This document shows, piece after piece, positions 26,461 through 34,988 of a stretch of DNA of 64,000 nt; within the stretch, counting starts at the first letter, position 1, and each line of letters starts with the position of its first letter. Source of the DNA: CAYQVO01 sp964421085 (lineage in GTDB: Bacteria > Bdellovibrionota_C > UBA2361 > CAYQVO01); assembly GCA_964421085.1 (NCBI GenBank), contig CAYQVO010000013.1:1-64000 (forward strand). Direction: 5' to 3'. Under the pieces are notes generated by a model that worked only from the letters and a program-made list of their open reading frames with translations, had not been told where the DNA came from and made no database searches. Position numbers and translations under genes: made by a program.

Positions 26461-27753
26461 ATGAAAATCCTCCTCTTCAACCAGGACTGGTTTCTCGACG
26501 AATTCCGTGAATGGGGTCACGATGTAAAGACGTGCGGCATGGCGAACCATCTCGAGACCGTGCTCCCCACGCCTTTTATCTCGCTCGAAAGAGTCCTTTC
26601 AGATCACCTCGGCGGATTCGAGCCGGACGTAATTATATGGTTCGATAACAGCTCCCCTGTTCTCGTGCAGGGACTTGCTGAAACGGAAATTCCCACCGTT
26701 CTTTACTCAATCGACACGCACCACCATCACGCGGTTCACCGGTACCTCGCGCATGTGTTTGATCTCACCATGATAGCCCAGAAAGACTACCTTCCTGAGT
26801 TTCGCGCGGTAGGGTCGGATGCCGCCTGGCTTCCGCTCTGGGCGTCCCGTTTTCAGGAAGCCTCGACCGAAAAGAAGCATGGTGCCGTCTTTGTCGGCAA
26901 TCTCAACGCGAAACTGAATCCCGGGCGTGTAAGATTCTTCGAAGCGCTGTGCAGAGAGGTTCCGGTGGTGACGACGACCGGCGAGTTCTGGAAAATCTTC
27001 CCGTACAGCGAAATAGTGGTCAATCAGACGGTTAAAGGAGATCTGAATTTCCGCGTTTTTGAGGCAATGATGTCCGGAGCTCTTCTCCTTACCGAAAGCT
27101 CTGAAAACGGCCTTTTCGATCTTTTTACGGACGGCGAACACCTTGTCTGTTACGAAAAGGACGGTGTAAAAGACGCTGCCGACAAGATAAAGGCGTATCT
27201 GGCCGACATCCCCGCAGCAAGACGAATCGGCCAGGCGGGGCGTGAGCGAATCCTTGCAAAACACCTTCCCATACACAGGGCTGAGGTTATCATGAATGCG
27301 GTAGAACATCTGCAAAAGACGAATTCCAACAGGAAGTATTTCGCTCAGGCGTACTGCACAAGTGTCGCATCGAGATCAATGGAAACAAGGGACAGCCAGG
27401 CCTTTGGAATCCTCCTGATAAGAGCGCTTCGCTCCTTTGAGCTGGGACTCGAGCGTGGTGAATGCATGGATGAATTCCTCTGTCTCGAGGCTATCTACTC
27501 CTGTTTCCGTTTTGACCAGATCTATTCGTCGACAGCCGGAACGAGTCTTCTTGCCCGCCTTCAGGAGGCCAATCCTGAGACCGCGCCCCTTCTCCTTGCC
27601 AGAATACGGGATCTCCTCAACAAGGGAAGACTCGATGACGCCACCAGACTTTCAGAGGAAGTATTCGGGGAGTCCCGGGGACTCGTTTTCGAGCAGGCTG
27701 AAAGGCTTGTGGCAACGATACTTTCAACTGCTGAAACCCTGAAAAATGTCTGA
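26461..27753 (+). CDS. CgeB-type glycosyltransferase
   Basis: A 430-residue cytoplasmic protein with a GT-B fold. The N-terminal domain (about 1-140) has the CgeB/DUF3880-type region PDVIIWFDNSSPVLVQGL and YSIDTHHHHAVHRYLAH. The C-terminal nucleotide-sugar domain (about 145-285) carries GAVFVGNLNAKLNPGRVRF, VNQTVKGDLNFRVFEAMMSG and LFTDGEHLVCYE, the usual glycosyltransferase group 1-like acceptor/donor motifs. The last ~145 residues are helical and may be a partner domain. CgeB-like proteins glycosylate spore coats or, in Gram-negatives, surface polymers; the substrate is not inferable. The gene overlaps the pseudouridine synthase gene by eight bases. Confidence 0.82.
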   Translation: MKILLFNQDWFLDEFREWGHDVKTCGMANHLETVLPTPFISLERVLSDHLGGFEPDVIIWFDNSSPVLVQGLAETEIPTVLYSIDTHHHHAVHRYLAHVFDLTMIAQKDYLPEFRAVGSDAAWLPLWASRFQEASTEKKHGAVFVGNLNAKLNPGRVRFFEALCREVPVVTTTGEFWKIFPYSEIVVNQTVKGDLNFRVFEAMMSGALLLTESSENGLFDLFTDGEHLVCYEKDGVKDAADKIKAYLADIPAARRIGQAGRERILAKHLPIHRAEVIMNAVEHLQKTNSNRKYFAQAYCTSVASRSMETRDSQAFGILLIRALRSFELGLERGECMDEFLCLEAIYSCFRFDQIYSSTAGTSLLARLQEANPETAPLLLARIRDLLNKGRLDDATRLSEEVFGESRGLVFEQAERLVATILSTAETLKNV

Positions 27754-28468
27754 TATTTCGCCTGCTCTGGAAATCCTGTTCGAGGATGACTTTATTATCG
27801 CAATCAACAAACCCCCCTGCACCCATTCAGTAATGCAGGGAAGCTCGCGGGAAAACTCCATTGCGTACTCCCTCTTTAAGAGAAACCCCGGAGCCTGCGC
27901 CGTTTCCTTCAAGGAGGACGACGCAGGTCTTGTCCACCGGCTCGATTTCGAAACCAGCGGTGTTCTTATTGCGGCAAAAACGAGAGATGTCTGGATTGCG
28001 TTGAGGGAACAGTTCTCCGGAGATAAGATAAAGAAAACTTATCTCGCGCTTGTCGAAGGAGAATTTCCAGAGACAGCGGTCGTTTCTTCCCGCATTGGAA
28101 GCAGACACCGTCGTGGGAAGAAAGTCCGGGTTTATCCTGAATCGAGTGACGCCCCAAGGACACAGCCGGCACAGACCTCGTTCGAGCAGGTTAAGTTCAT
28201 CCCCGACCACAGTTGTTCCGTAGTCCGGGCATTTTTGACATCGGGAAGACGGCATCAGATCCGGGCTCATGCTTCGGAAACAGGACACCCACTTTTCGGA
28301 GACAGCCTTTACGGCAGTACCCGCAGCGTATCCGATACCGTGTACTCAACCAGGGACGTTCCCTCCTTTCTCCTGCACGCTTCTTCCATAGTATTTCCTT
28401 ACCCGATCAAGGGCGAACTCTTTGAAATTACCGCTGTTTCTAGTCTCTTTGAAAATTTATTACAGTGA
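27746..28468 (+). CDS. RluA-family pseudouridine synthase
   Basis: A 240-residue pseudouridine synthase of the RluA family. The catalytic Asp lies in LVHRLDFETSGVLIAAKT, preceded by IIAINKPPCTHS and followed by KTYLALVEGEF and the RRHQIRAHASETGHPLFGDSLYG signature. There is no S4 domain, so it resembles the short RluA/TruC-type enzymes that modify one 23S rRNA or tRNA uridine; the target is unknown. It overlaps the 3' end of the glycosyltransferase gene by eight bases, indicating co-transcription. Confidence 0.92.
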   Translation: MSDISPALEILFEDDFIIAINKPPCTHSVMQGSSRENSIAYSLFKRNPGACAVSFKEDDAGLVHRLDFETSGVLIAAKTRDVWIALREQFSGDKIKKTYLALVEGEFPETAVVSSRIGSRHRRGKKVRVYPESSDAPRTQPAQTSFEQVKFIPDHSCSVVRAFLTSGRRHQIRAHASETGHPLFGDSLYGSTRSVSDTVYSTRDVPSFLLHASSIVFPYPIKGELFEITAVSSLFENLLQ

Positions 28469-28579
28469 TTTCAGTAGTTTGCTGCAGCTCATGTCGGTAT
28501 ATAAAATTATCTCTTGAATCCTCAAGTATTCGTTGGCATCTTATATGAACACGATTATCAAGATCTTTATGAGGCTGTC

Positions 28580-28945
28580 ATGAGTGAGTACAGCGAAGAG
28601 AGAGTGATACTTCTGGACGAAGACTCGTCGGGTGTTTTTGAGGTGCCGGAATTCCTGAATTCGTCGGAGAAGCGGCTTCTTTTTGCCATCTGCGAACGTG
28701 CCGTGCGGGATCTGTTTTCGTCGAATGAAGAGGAGCGGGCAGCTTCTATTGCCTGGTTTGAGGACGACGAGGGGAACGAACCTTTCAGCTTTCCGTGGAT
28801 CTGCGAAGTGCTGGACCTCAACAGGATGCATCTTCTCTCAAAGATACGGAGTCTTCACGAGATAGGTGCAAACTCTCCAAATGCATCACGGGAGATCTAT
28901 GCGCTGATTGGAATGAATAACGAGGAGCCAAGGTCAGCAGCGTAG
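28580..28945 (+). CDS. Small acidic hypothetical protein
   Basis: A 121-residue cytoplasmic protein. The ATG at 28580 is chosen because GAGG lies five bases upstream; a TTG at 28514 in the same frame would add 22 residues. It is acidic at the N-terminus, with a helical core (SSEKRLLFAICERAVRDLF, then DEGNEPFSFPWICEVLDLN and MHLLSKIRSLHEIG) resembling the helix-turn-helix-like region of small DNA-binding or adaptor proteins. No family is recognised with confidence. It ends just before a long inverted repeat that separates it from the convergent atpE. Confidence 0.65.
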   Translation: MSEYSEERVILLDEDSSGVFEVPEFLNSSEKRLLFAICERAVRDLFSSNEEERAASIAWFEDDEGNEPFSFPWICEVLDLNRMHLLSKIRSLHEIGANSPNASREIYALIGMNNEEPRSAA

Positions 28946-28946
28946 G

Positions 28947-29009
28947 TTCTACCCTTTCCGCAGTGAAGTCGACGAAGTTGTACTGGGTTGCGATTCGGAA
29001 AGGGTAGAA
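28947..29009. terminator. 14-bp perfect inverted repeat between convergent genes
   Basis: TTCTACCCTTTCCG at 28947-28960 is exactly complementary to 28996-29009, with a 35-base loop. It sits between the stop of the small hypothetical (28945) and the end of atpE (29014), where a bidirectional terminator is expected. The loop is long for an intrinsic terminator and T-runs are short, so an RNA-stability or protein-binding role is also possible. Confidence 0.6.
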
Positions 29010-29013
29010 TGAA

Positions 29014-29340
29014 CTAAATCTTTCCGGCCAGAGTAAACGCGATCACGAATGCGAAAATTCCAAGAGCTTCCATGAACACAAGGCCGATGATCATCGGAGT
29101 GAATACCTTGCCTGCTGCGGCCGGATTCCTCCCGATCGACTCAAGGGCCGCCGTGACCGCGCGTCCCTGAGCCAGCGCCGCTCCAAGTATAGCTATCGCG
29201 ACCGCAATGCTGGCGCCGACTGCTGTCAAACCCGCATCCCCCGCGCCGGCGACTTTTGCCGCTTCTTCCGCGGAGGCTGTACTGAAGCAAATGAGACTCA
29301 AAGCCCATACTGCAAGAATGCCCGCAAAATACCTTCTCAT
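29014..29340 (-). CDS. atpE: ATP synthase F0 subunit c with signal peptide
   Basis: A 108-residue c subunit, which forms the rotary ring of F-type ATP synthase. The ATG at 29340 follows AGGAGAACCG. Unlike the ~75-80 residue E. coli protein, it carries a cleavable signal peptide (MRRYFAGILAVWALSLICFS, ending near TASAEE), as known in some other phyla. The hairpin has helix 1 (GASIAVAIAILGAALAQG), the polar loop ESIGRNPAAAGKV and helix 2 with the ion-carrying Glu91 in FMEALGIFAF. The residue after Glu91 is Ala rather than Ser or Thr, which favours proton over sodium coupling, though this is inference. It is the last gene of atpI-atpB-atpE. Confidence 0.93.
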   Translation of the reverse strand: MRRYFAGILAVWALSLICFSTASAEEAAKVAGAGDAGLTAVGASIAVAIAILGAALAQGRAVTAALESIGRNPAAAGKVFTPMIIGLVFMEALGIFAFVIAFTLAGKI

Positions 29341-29381
29341 CGGTTCTCCTGTTCTAAACACCTCAAAAACTCCGTCAGCAC

Positions 29382-30092
29382 TCAGTGATGCTCATCCTCT
29401 TCGTGCTGCATTACTAAAAGAATATAAATCATCGTCAGTGTGCCGAACACGAATGCCTGCATGAATGCGACGAAAGTCCCCATCGCATAGAACGCAACCG
29501 GCACGACATAGTTTGCAAGATCGGTAAACGTTGCAAGCACAAGGTGGTCAGCGCTGATATTCCAATATAACCTCATGGTCAAAGTCAATATTCGAAGACA
29601 GGTGCTCAGGATTTCGAGCGGGAACATGAGCGGGGCCACAAAGATCACGGGTCCGCAAAAGTGTTTGAGATACCCAATTACTCCATTCTCCCGCACCCCT
29701 ATCCAGTTAAAGGATATGAAAACCACCAGCGCCATGCCTACGTTGACCCAGATAGTCGTCGTAATTGCGGGCATGCCGGGAATAAGCCCGAGCATATTGG
29801 CCGCAAGCACAAAAAAGAAAACGCTTCCGCAGAACGGGGCAAATTCTCTCCGCTCCCGCCCAAGTATAGAATCGAAATATTTCAGGTACATTTCGACAAG
29901 CAGATCGAAGATTGAGGAGATTGAGGGCTTCGCCGAGGGGACAACTGCCTCTTGCACGCCTTCAGCACGCTTAATACTTGCGGCCGCCTTCATGCCGACA
30001 GCGATTAACGCGCCGCCAAGAACTGCTCCAGCTGCAAACTTCTGCAACTCGGGTTGACTGATAAATGGACTTAAGTACGTGAAACCTTCCAT
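29382..30092 (-). CDS. atpB: ATP synthase F0 subunit a
   Basis: A 236-residue polytopic protein forming the ion channel next to the c ring. The essential Arg (R174) is in RILTLTMRLYWNISADHLVL, and NMLGLIPGMPAITTTIWVN is a second conserved segment; the C-terminus VFGTLTMIYILLV is typical. Trp replaces the usual Gly/Ala before Asn in the RLxxN motif, which is unusual. No Shine-Dalgarno sequence is seen before the ATG; the frame is open a little further upstream but offers no better start. It lies between atpI (69-base gap) and atpE (41-base gap). The remaining atp genes are outside the window. Confidence 0.93.
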   Translation of the reverse strand: MEGFTYLSPFISQPELQKFAAGAVLGGALIAVGMKAAASIKRAEGVQEAVVPSAKPSISSIFDLLVEMYLKYFDSILGRERREFAPFCGSVFFFVLAANMLGLIPGMPAITTTIWVNVGMALVVFISFNWIGVRENGVIGYLKHFCGPVIFVAPLMFPLEILSTCLRILTLTMRLYWNISADHLVLATFTDLANYVVPVAFYAMGTFVAFMQAFVFGTLTMIYILLVMQHEEDEHH

Positions 30093-30161
30093 TGAGGGAG
30101 CCGATGCGTCTGAATGAGCAATATCAACAACATGTATCGTATGATGATACAGGAGACGGGG

Positions 30162-30533
30162 TCAACAGCAAGAGGAATCGCCCTTCCTGAACACCAGCAC
30201 GAGACTGGCGGGTACAAAAGAAAGGAGGCCGGCCAGAAACCAGGGTATATAGAGAGCCGATGGACTTCTCAGGAGCACCCAGATAAGGGCACACACGAAA
30301 ATTGCTTTAGCAAGGCCGGGCAATACAAAGAGCGTTACACTTTTACGGTTGAACAGGATTTTTCCTGCGAGCACTTCATAAAGGAGAATTGTGATAAGCG
30401 AATAGGCGCCGCCTGCTGCCGCTGCAAGCGCCTCACTTACACCGCGCGCTGTGATGGCTATGAGGATGATGAGAAGAACTATGGTGCCGTTCGCGATTCT
30501 AAAAACTCGAATGCCGGATCTTCGCGCTATCAC
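30162..30533 (-). CDS. atpI: ATP synthase subunit I-like protein
   Basis: A 123-residue membrane protein with four hydrophobic segments and a basic C-terminus, starting at a GTG. It shows the AtpI pattern: AAAGGAYSLITILLYEVLAG in the middle and a Lys/Arg segment before helix 3. AtpI assists c-ring assembly and possibly Mg2+ supply. The assignment rests more on position (directly upstream of atpB and atpE) than on sequence, because AtpI proteins are poorly conserved. It is divergent from dnaA. Confidence 0.7.
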   Translation of the reverse strand: MIARRSGIRVFRIANGTIVLLIILIAITARGVSEALAAAAGGAYSLITILLYEVLAGKILFNRKSVTLFVLPGLAKAIFVCALIWVLLRSPSALYIPWFLAGLLSFVPASLVLVFRKGDSSCC

Positions 30534-30862
30534 TGTATGAAGCTCAATGTTTACGCATAGTTTCTTTTCTCAACGTATCATGTTCGCCCCTGATACGCGA
30601 AAGGAAGTTTAACTCACTTTTACTAAAAAAAATTCGCAACCGAAAACGCTCTGATTTCATTTGTGATAGACTGCGATAGAATTTTTTTTTTGAAAGCGCT
30701 TGTAAAAACTTTTTTCTCTCAGATAGAGTGCCTTCTCATCAGATGTCCCCGGACGGTTTTTTTTGATCGTTTTTTGTGTTCCGGGCGTTTTTCAGAAACG
30801 CTCTCCTTCACAAATCGGAATTGTATAACTTTTTGTAAAGAGCGCAGCTTTTAAAAGAGCGT
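30534..30862. other. AT-rich divergent region between atpI and dnaA
   Basis: This 329-base gap holds no convincing gene. It is clearly more AT-rich than the surroundings and has several T-runs (e.g. a run of nine T at about 30680). It should contain the promoters for atpI-atpB-atpE and for dnaA. Searching by eye, I find no 9-mer within one mismatch of the DnaA box TTWTNCACA, so the origin signals lie more probably after dnaA. Confidence 0.5.
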
Positions 30863-32296
30863 ATGCAGCAAGGGTCGTCAAATTTCAAGTACCTGATCTC
30901 TGATGCCTGGGAGCGAAGCTTATCGACCCTGAAGAAGGAGCTTGATTCGCACATTTTCACCGCCTACATAGAGCCCCTGGAATTCAGAACGCCTGATTCC
31001 GTACCGGAAAACCATGGAGGTGAGAGCGAGTCCGCATCGAAAATCATAATAGCCGCTCCCTCGAGATTCGTATGTAATCATGTGCAGCTCAACTTCGGTG
31101 ACCGGATTAAGTCGCTGGTGTCCGACGAGATGGGTTCGAAGGATGTGAATATCGAGTATATAGTCGAGTCGCCGCTTTCCCCTCTGCCGAGTGAAGCGCC
31201 CTATGTAATCGTAAAAAAAACACCTCCGGTTGCCGCCCGGCCTTCTGAGAGAGGTTCGCATAACTCGTCGCCTCCTGGACTTAACCCTCGGTATACTTTC
31301 TCTAATTTCGTGGTTGGCAGCAGTAACCAGTTCTGCCAGGCGGCAGCATACCGGGTCGCAGAACAGCCCGGCCGGAGTTATAACCCCCTTTTCATTTACA
31401 GTGGAGTTGGTCTTGGAAAGACACATCTCCTCCATGCCATTGGAAACATGGTTCATCAGGCCGATCCTTCGAAGAACGTGCTTTATATGTCTTCGGAAGC
31501 TTTCACCAACGAACTTATCCAGGCTCTCAAGAATGCAAAAATGGATGAGTTCAAGAAAAAGTTCAGGTCGGTGGATGTATTGTTGATCGATGACATCCAG
31601 TTTATTGCCGGCAAAGAGAGAACGCAGGAGGAGTTTTTCCACACATTTAACGCGCTGTACAATCTCAAACATCAGATCGTCGTGACATCTGATAAGATTC
31701 CCTCAGCCATTGTGGGAATTGAAGAGCGTCTTCAGACGAGATTCTCCTGGGGACTGATAGCGGACATGCAGGCCCCGGATTTTGAAACTCGAGTTGCAAT
31801 TCTGAAAAGGAAGGCGTCGCTCGAGTCCTTTGAGCTTCCGGAAAAGGTCGCAACCCTGCTTGCGGAGAAAATTACTTCAAATGTGCGCGAGCTTGAAGGC
31901 GCTCTCACCAGAATTCACGCGATGAGCACGCTCCAAAACGCTCCAATCGACGTGAATCTCACAACATCGGCGCTTCGCGACATACTTCAGCCGAGAATCA
32001 TAAGCGTTTCGATTGATGACATTAAAAAGGCCGTCTCGTTACACTTCTCCCTTAAAGTTTCAGACATGAGTTCAAAGCGACGGACGAGAAATCTTTCGCT
32101 GCCGCGGCACATTGCAATGTACCTGTGCAGGAAACATACTACAGCATCGTATCCCGAGATCGGACACCAGTTCGGTGGAAGAGATCATTCAAGCGTGATA
32201 CATGCCGCGCATGTTGTTTCGTCCAAGCTGACAGTTGATCCGGCAATAAGAGATGCGGTTGAAGAGATTGAAAGAAAACTGTTTGCTCCAAAATGA
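30863..32296 (+). CDS. dnaA: Chromosomal replication initiator DnaA
   Basis: A 477-residue DnaA, which binds DnaA boxes and melts the origin. Domain I is at about 1-90, with a variable linker at 90-140. The AAA+ domain III begins at YTFSNFVVGSSNQFCQAAA, with Walker A in GVGLGKTHLLHAIGN and Walker B in VDVLLIDDIQFIAGKE. The domain IV helix-turn-helix carries the signature HQFGGRDHSSVIHA. The residues around the DNA-binding loop are standard. It is first in the plus-strand run dnaA-dnaN-recF-gyrB, the classic origin arrangement. Confidence 0.98.
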   Translation: MQQGSSNFKYLISDAWERSLSTLKKELDSHIFTAYIEPLEFRTPDSVPENHGGESESASKIIIAAPSRFVCNHVQLNFGDRIKSLVSDEMGSKDVNIEYIVESPLSPLPSEAPYVIVKKTPPVAARPSERGSHNSSPPGLNPRYTFSNFVVGSSNQFCQAAAYRVAEQPGRSYNPLFIYSGVGLGKTHLLHAIGNMVHQADPSKNVLYMSSEAFTNELIQALKNAKMDEFKKKFRSVDVLLIDDIQFIAGKERTQEEFFHTFNALYNLKHQIVVTSDKIPSAIVGIEERLQTRFSWGLIADMQAPDFETRVAILKRKASLESFELPEKVATLLAEKITSNVRELEGALTRIHAMSTLQNAPIDVNLTTSALRDILQPRIISVSIDDIKKAVSLHFSLKVSDMSSKRRTRNLSLPRHIAMYLCRKHTTASYPEIGHQFGGRDHSSVIHAAHVVSSKLTVDPAIRDAVEEIERKLFAPK

Positions 32297-32603
32297 ACCT
32301 GCAAAGTCAGGGCGTTAAGCTGCCGCCGCAGTTTGGGGAAACAGGCCCTAATCAGCTGGTATAGCTCGCGAAAATCCGGTAAAACCTGTTGATAAGCTTT
32401 GTATTTGATGGGGAAGGAAGGGCTGATCTGGTGATGCATTTTACTGGCTGTGAATTACCAGTGAATCTCTGCACAGTTTTGTCCTGGTTTTTCAACAGAA
32501 GTATTGTATAAATGCTGATACCTTGCGCTGGTTATAAATCGTTTCGAGTATTACTACTCCTACTTCTAATATTTTAATCTAATTAGATGTAAAGAGCGGA
32601 CTT
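32297..32603. other. Candidate oriC between dnaA and dnaN
   Basis: No gene is seen in this 307-base gap. Three 9-mers each differ from the DnaA-box consensus by one base: TGTTGATAA at 32387-32395, TGTGAATTA at 32449-32457 (both minus orientation) and TTTTCAACA at 32489-32497 (plus orientation). An AT-rich stretch at about 32560-32590 (TAATATTTTAATCTAATTAG) precedes dnaN and could be the unwinding element. Location beside dnaA and box clustering support an origin; no perfect box is present, so this stays a candidate. Confidence 0.55.
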
Positions 32604-33737
32604 ATGAATTTGACAATTCCAAAATCAGAACTGAGCAGAGGACTGTATATGACACAGAGCATCGTGGAGAAAAGAACCACGATGCCTATTCTTGTGAACC
32701 TGCTTCTTACAGCCTCCAATGAGGGTCTCACAATCTCAGCGACTGATCTGGAAATTACAGCAGTCGCGCGCCTGAATGCGTCTGTGAAAACACGGGGCAG
32801 CACGACAGTAAACGCAAAAATACTCGGCGACATAGTGAAAGAACTTCCGGAGGGCGATGTTAAACTTGAAGTTACGGATGGCGACAGGCTCGAAATCACC
32901 GCGGGTAAGTCTAAATTTAAAGTAATCGGAACAAGCAGCGAGGAGTATCCGGGACTTCCGGGGATAAATTTTGAAATCGAAGGCCGAATAAACGCGAAAC
33001 TCCTTACGGAGATGATTAACAAGACGATTTACGCCGTTTCTCACGATGAAACGCGATACAATCTGGGTGGAGTGTGTTTCGACACAGGAGATGCTGCGAA
33101 GAATTCAAAGAAGAAGGCAACCGAACTGCGGATGGTGGCGACTGACGGCCATCGTCTGGCGATTATTACAAGGCCAGTGGAGAATGTTCCAGCGATTGAA
33201 AAGGTTATAGTTCCGAGAAAAGGACTTCTTGAAATTCGCAAGCTTCTCGATTCGGCAGAAGATGCCGACATAGGATTAGATGTTCGGGAGGGATTTCTCG
33301 CAGTTGAATCAAAAGACTGCAAGATGTCTGTAAGACTCATTGACGGTGAGTTTCCTGATTACAACCAGGTGATTCCGCAGAAAAAGGGCGTGGTTGCGGC
33401 AGTGCCCGCCGCGGAGTTCGCAGCCGCACTGAGGCGCGCTGTTCTGATGGTAACTGACAAAAACAAGTGCGTGCGCCTTGATTTCAGTCAGGACAGCCTG
33501 AGCATTTTGAGTTCCAGTCCTGAGTTAGGCGAATCAAAAGAGGAGCTCTCGCTTCAGTATGCAGGGAAGCCGCTCACTATTGGTTTTAATGCACGGTATG
33601 TTCTCGAATTTGCGGCATCGATAGGCGAGGAACGTGAGCTTCAAATCGAGCTTCACGGCGAAACAGGGCCGGGGAAGTTCTTATCGGAAGATGACGAATC
33701 ATATATTGGAATAGTGATGCCCATGAGGCTTGTGTAG
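32604..33737 (+). CDS. dnaN: DNA polymerase III beta sliding clamp
   Basis: A 377-residue beta clamp that tethers DNA polymerase III to DNA as a ring dimer. The three repeated clamp folds are at about 1-120, 130-250 and 255-377. Recognisable segments are IVEKRTTMPILVNLLL, LRMVATDGHRLAI, LIDGEFPDYNQVIP and the C-terminal ESYIGIVMPMRLV, which contributes to the partner-binding pocket. Its stop (33735-33737) is two bases before the recF start, indicating coupled expression. Confidence 0.97.
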   Translation: MNLTIPKSELSRGLYMTQSIVEKRTTMPILVNLLLTASNEGLTISATDLEITAVARLNASVKTRGSTTVNAKILGDIVKELPEGDVKLEVTDGDRLEITAGKSKFKVIGTSSEEYPGLPGINFEIEGRINAKLLTEMINKTIYAVSHDETRYNLGGVCFDTGDAAKNSKKKATELRMVATDGHRLAIITRPVENVPAIEKVIVPRKGLLEIRKLLDSAEDADIGLDVREGFLAVESKDCKMSVRLIDGEFPDYNQVIPQKKGVVAAVPAAEFAAALRRAVLMVTDKNKCVRLDFSQDSLSILSSSPELGESKEELSLQYAGKPLTIGFNARYVLEFAASIGEERELQIELHGETGPGKFLSEDDESYIGIVMPMRLV

Positions 33738-33739
33738 CC

Positions 33740-34846
33740 TTGTTTTTGAAGAATCTCCGGGTAGCGGGATTCAGAAATCTCGCCGGGCAGGCAGTTTCAT
33801 TCTCGGCAGGCGTTAATTTCATCTCGGGCAGGAACGGGGAGGGGAAAACAAACCTTCTCGAGGCAATCTATGTCCTGAGCCTTTCGAAGTCATTTAGAAG
33901 TTGCAGAACGCAGGAGCTTATCCGGTGGGGCGAACGTACCGGGACTATCTACGGTGTGGTTCACGATGTTCTCGACGACATTGAACTTGCCGTAAGCCTT
34001 GAAGGGGGAAGCAGACGTCTGTATGTTAACCAGACGAAAGTTCCTTCAGTTGTCGAATACATCGGAAGACTTACGACAATAACCTTCAATCCTGCGGACC
34101 TTGCTCTTGTTAAAGGGGCGCCGGCACTTAGACGACGATTCCTCGATAAGCATATCACAGATCTGAAACCATCGCTCATGCGGCACTTCCTCAGTTACCA
34201 GAGAGCGCTTTCGCACAAGCAGGCCCTCCTGAAGGAAGGAACCGATCAGAAAACAATGGCATCGTGGAACGTCGTTCTCGCGCAAAGCGGACTCCAGATC
34301 CTTCGGGAGCGAAAGGAACTTCTCGGCCGGCTGCAGGAAAAGGTCAACGAGACGGCCGAACGGGTCGGCGCAGAAGACGGCGACCTGAAACTCGAACTGC
34401 GGTCCACGCTTCCTGACGAGTGTATCGCCGGCGACTGGAAAGGACTCTTCGACTTTATTAATGCGGAGTTCAAAAAAGAGCAGCACCGGAAAAAAGCCCT
34501 TTACGGTCCGCACAGAGATGAAATTTTAATAACAACAGGGGGAGTCGACTCGAGGGCATACGCGTCACAGGGACAGACCAGAAGTATTGTGCTGTCGCTC
34601 AAACTTGCGATGCTGGAACTCGTCGAAGATGACCGGGGAGACAGCCCGGTACTGCTGCTCGACGATGTCGATTCGGAGCTCGATGCGGGAAGACGTGCCG
34701 TGCTGTTTAGAACTATCTCTGCAAAGCCGCGGCAGGTAATAATAACAGGCACTGATGATGGAGAGCTGAGAGCAAAGTGGAGGGGTGATTTCAAGCTTTT
34801 AACGCTGAAAAATGGGCGGTTAGAGCAGCCTTTTTCCACAGGGTAA
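33740..34846 (+). CDS. recF: Recombination mediator RecF
   Basis: A 368-residue RecF, an SMC-like ATPase that loads RecA at gaps with RecO and RecR. Walker A is in FISGRNGEGKTNLLEAIYVL, the signature motif in SQGQTRSIVLSLKLAML, and Walker B in SPVLLLDDVDSELDAGRR. The start is a TTG two bases after the dnaN stop, with GAGG upstream inside dnaN. The YGPHRDEI motif is also typical. The final codons contain a perfect DnaA box. Confidence 0.96.
   Translation: MFLKNLRVAGFRNLAGQAVSFSAGVNFISGRNGEGKTNLLEAIYVLSLSKSFRSCRTQELIRWGERTGTIYGVVHDVLDDIELAVSLEGGSRRLYVNQTKVPSVVEYIGRLTTITFNPADLALVKGAPALRRRFLDKHITDLKPSLMRHFLSYQRALSHKQALLKEGTDQKTMASWNVVLAQSGLQILRERKELLGRLQEKVNETAERVGAEDGDLKLELRSTLPDECIAGDWKGLFDFINAEFKKEQHRKKALYGPHRDEILITTGGVDSRAYASQGQTRSIVLSLKLAMLELVEDDRGDSPVLLLDDVDSELDAGRRAVLFRTISAKPRQVIITGTDDGELRAKWRGDFKLLTLKNGRLEQPFSTG
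34832..34840. promoter_or_regulatory. Perfect DnaA-box 9-mer at the end of recF
   Basis: TTTTCCACA matches the consensus TTWTNCACA with no mismatch. It overlaps the last codons of recF, about 150 bases before gyrB. A single box may be chance, but its place in the origin region makes a role in gyrB regulation or DnaA titration possible. Confidence 0.4.
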
Positions 34847-34988
34847 GTTGCTAAAATCAGTGAAAAAAGGCATAGTATAGCGAGCGTTGAAAGAACCCCT
34901 TTTTCGACCCGTAAGAAGGGGCGAGTTCACACCCATTTTGCCCTGTTGGCTATTCGGGGGGACTCGACCGGGAACATCATTAAAACAA

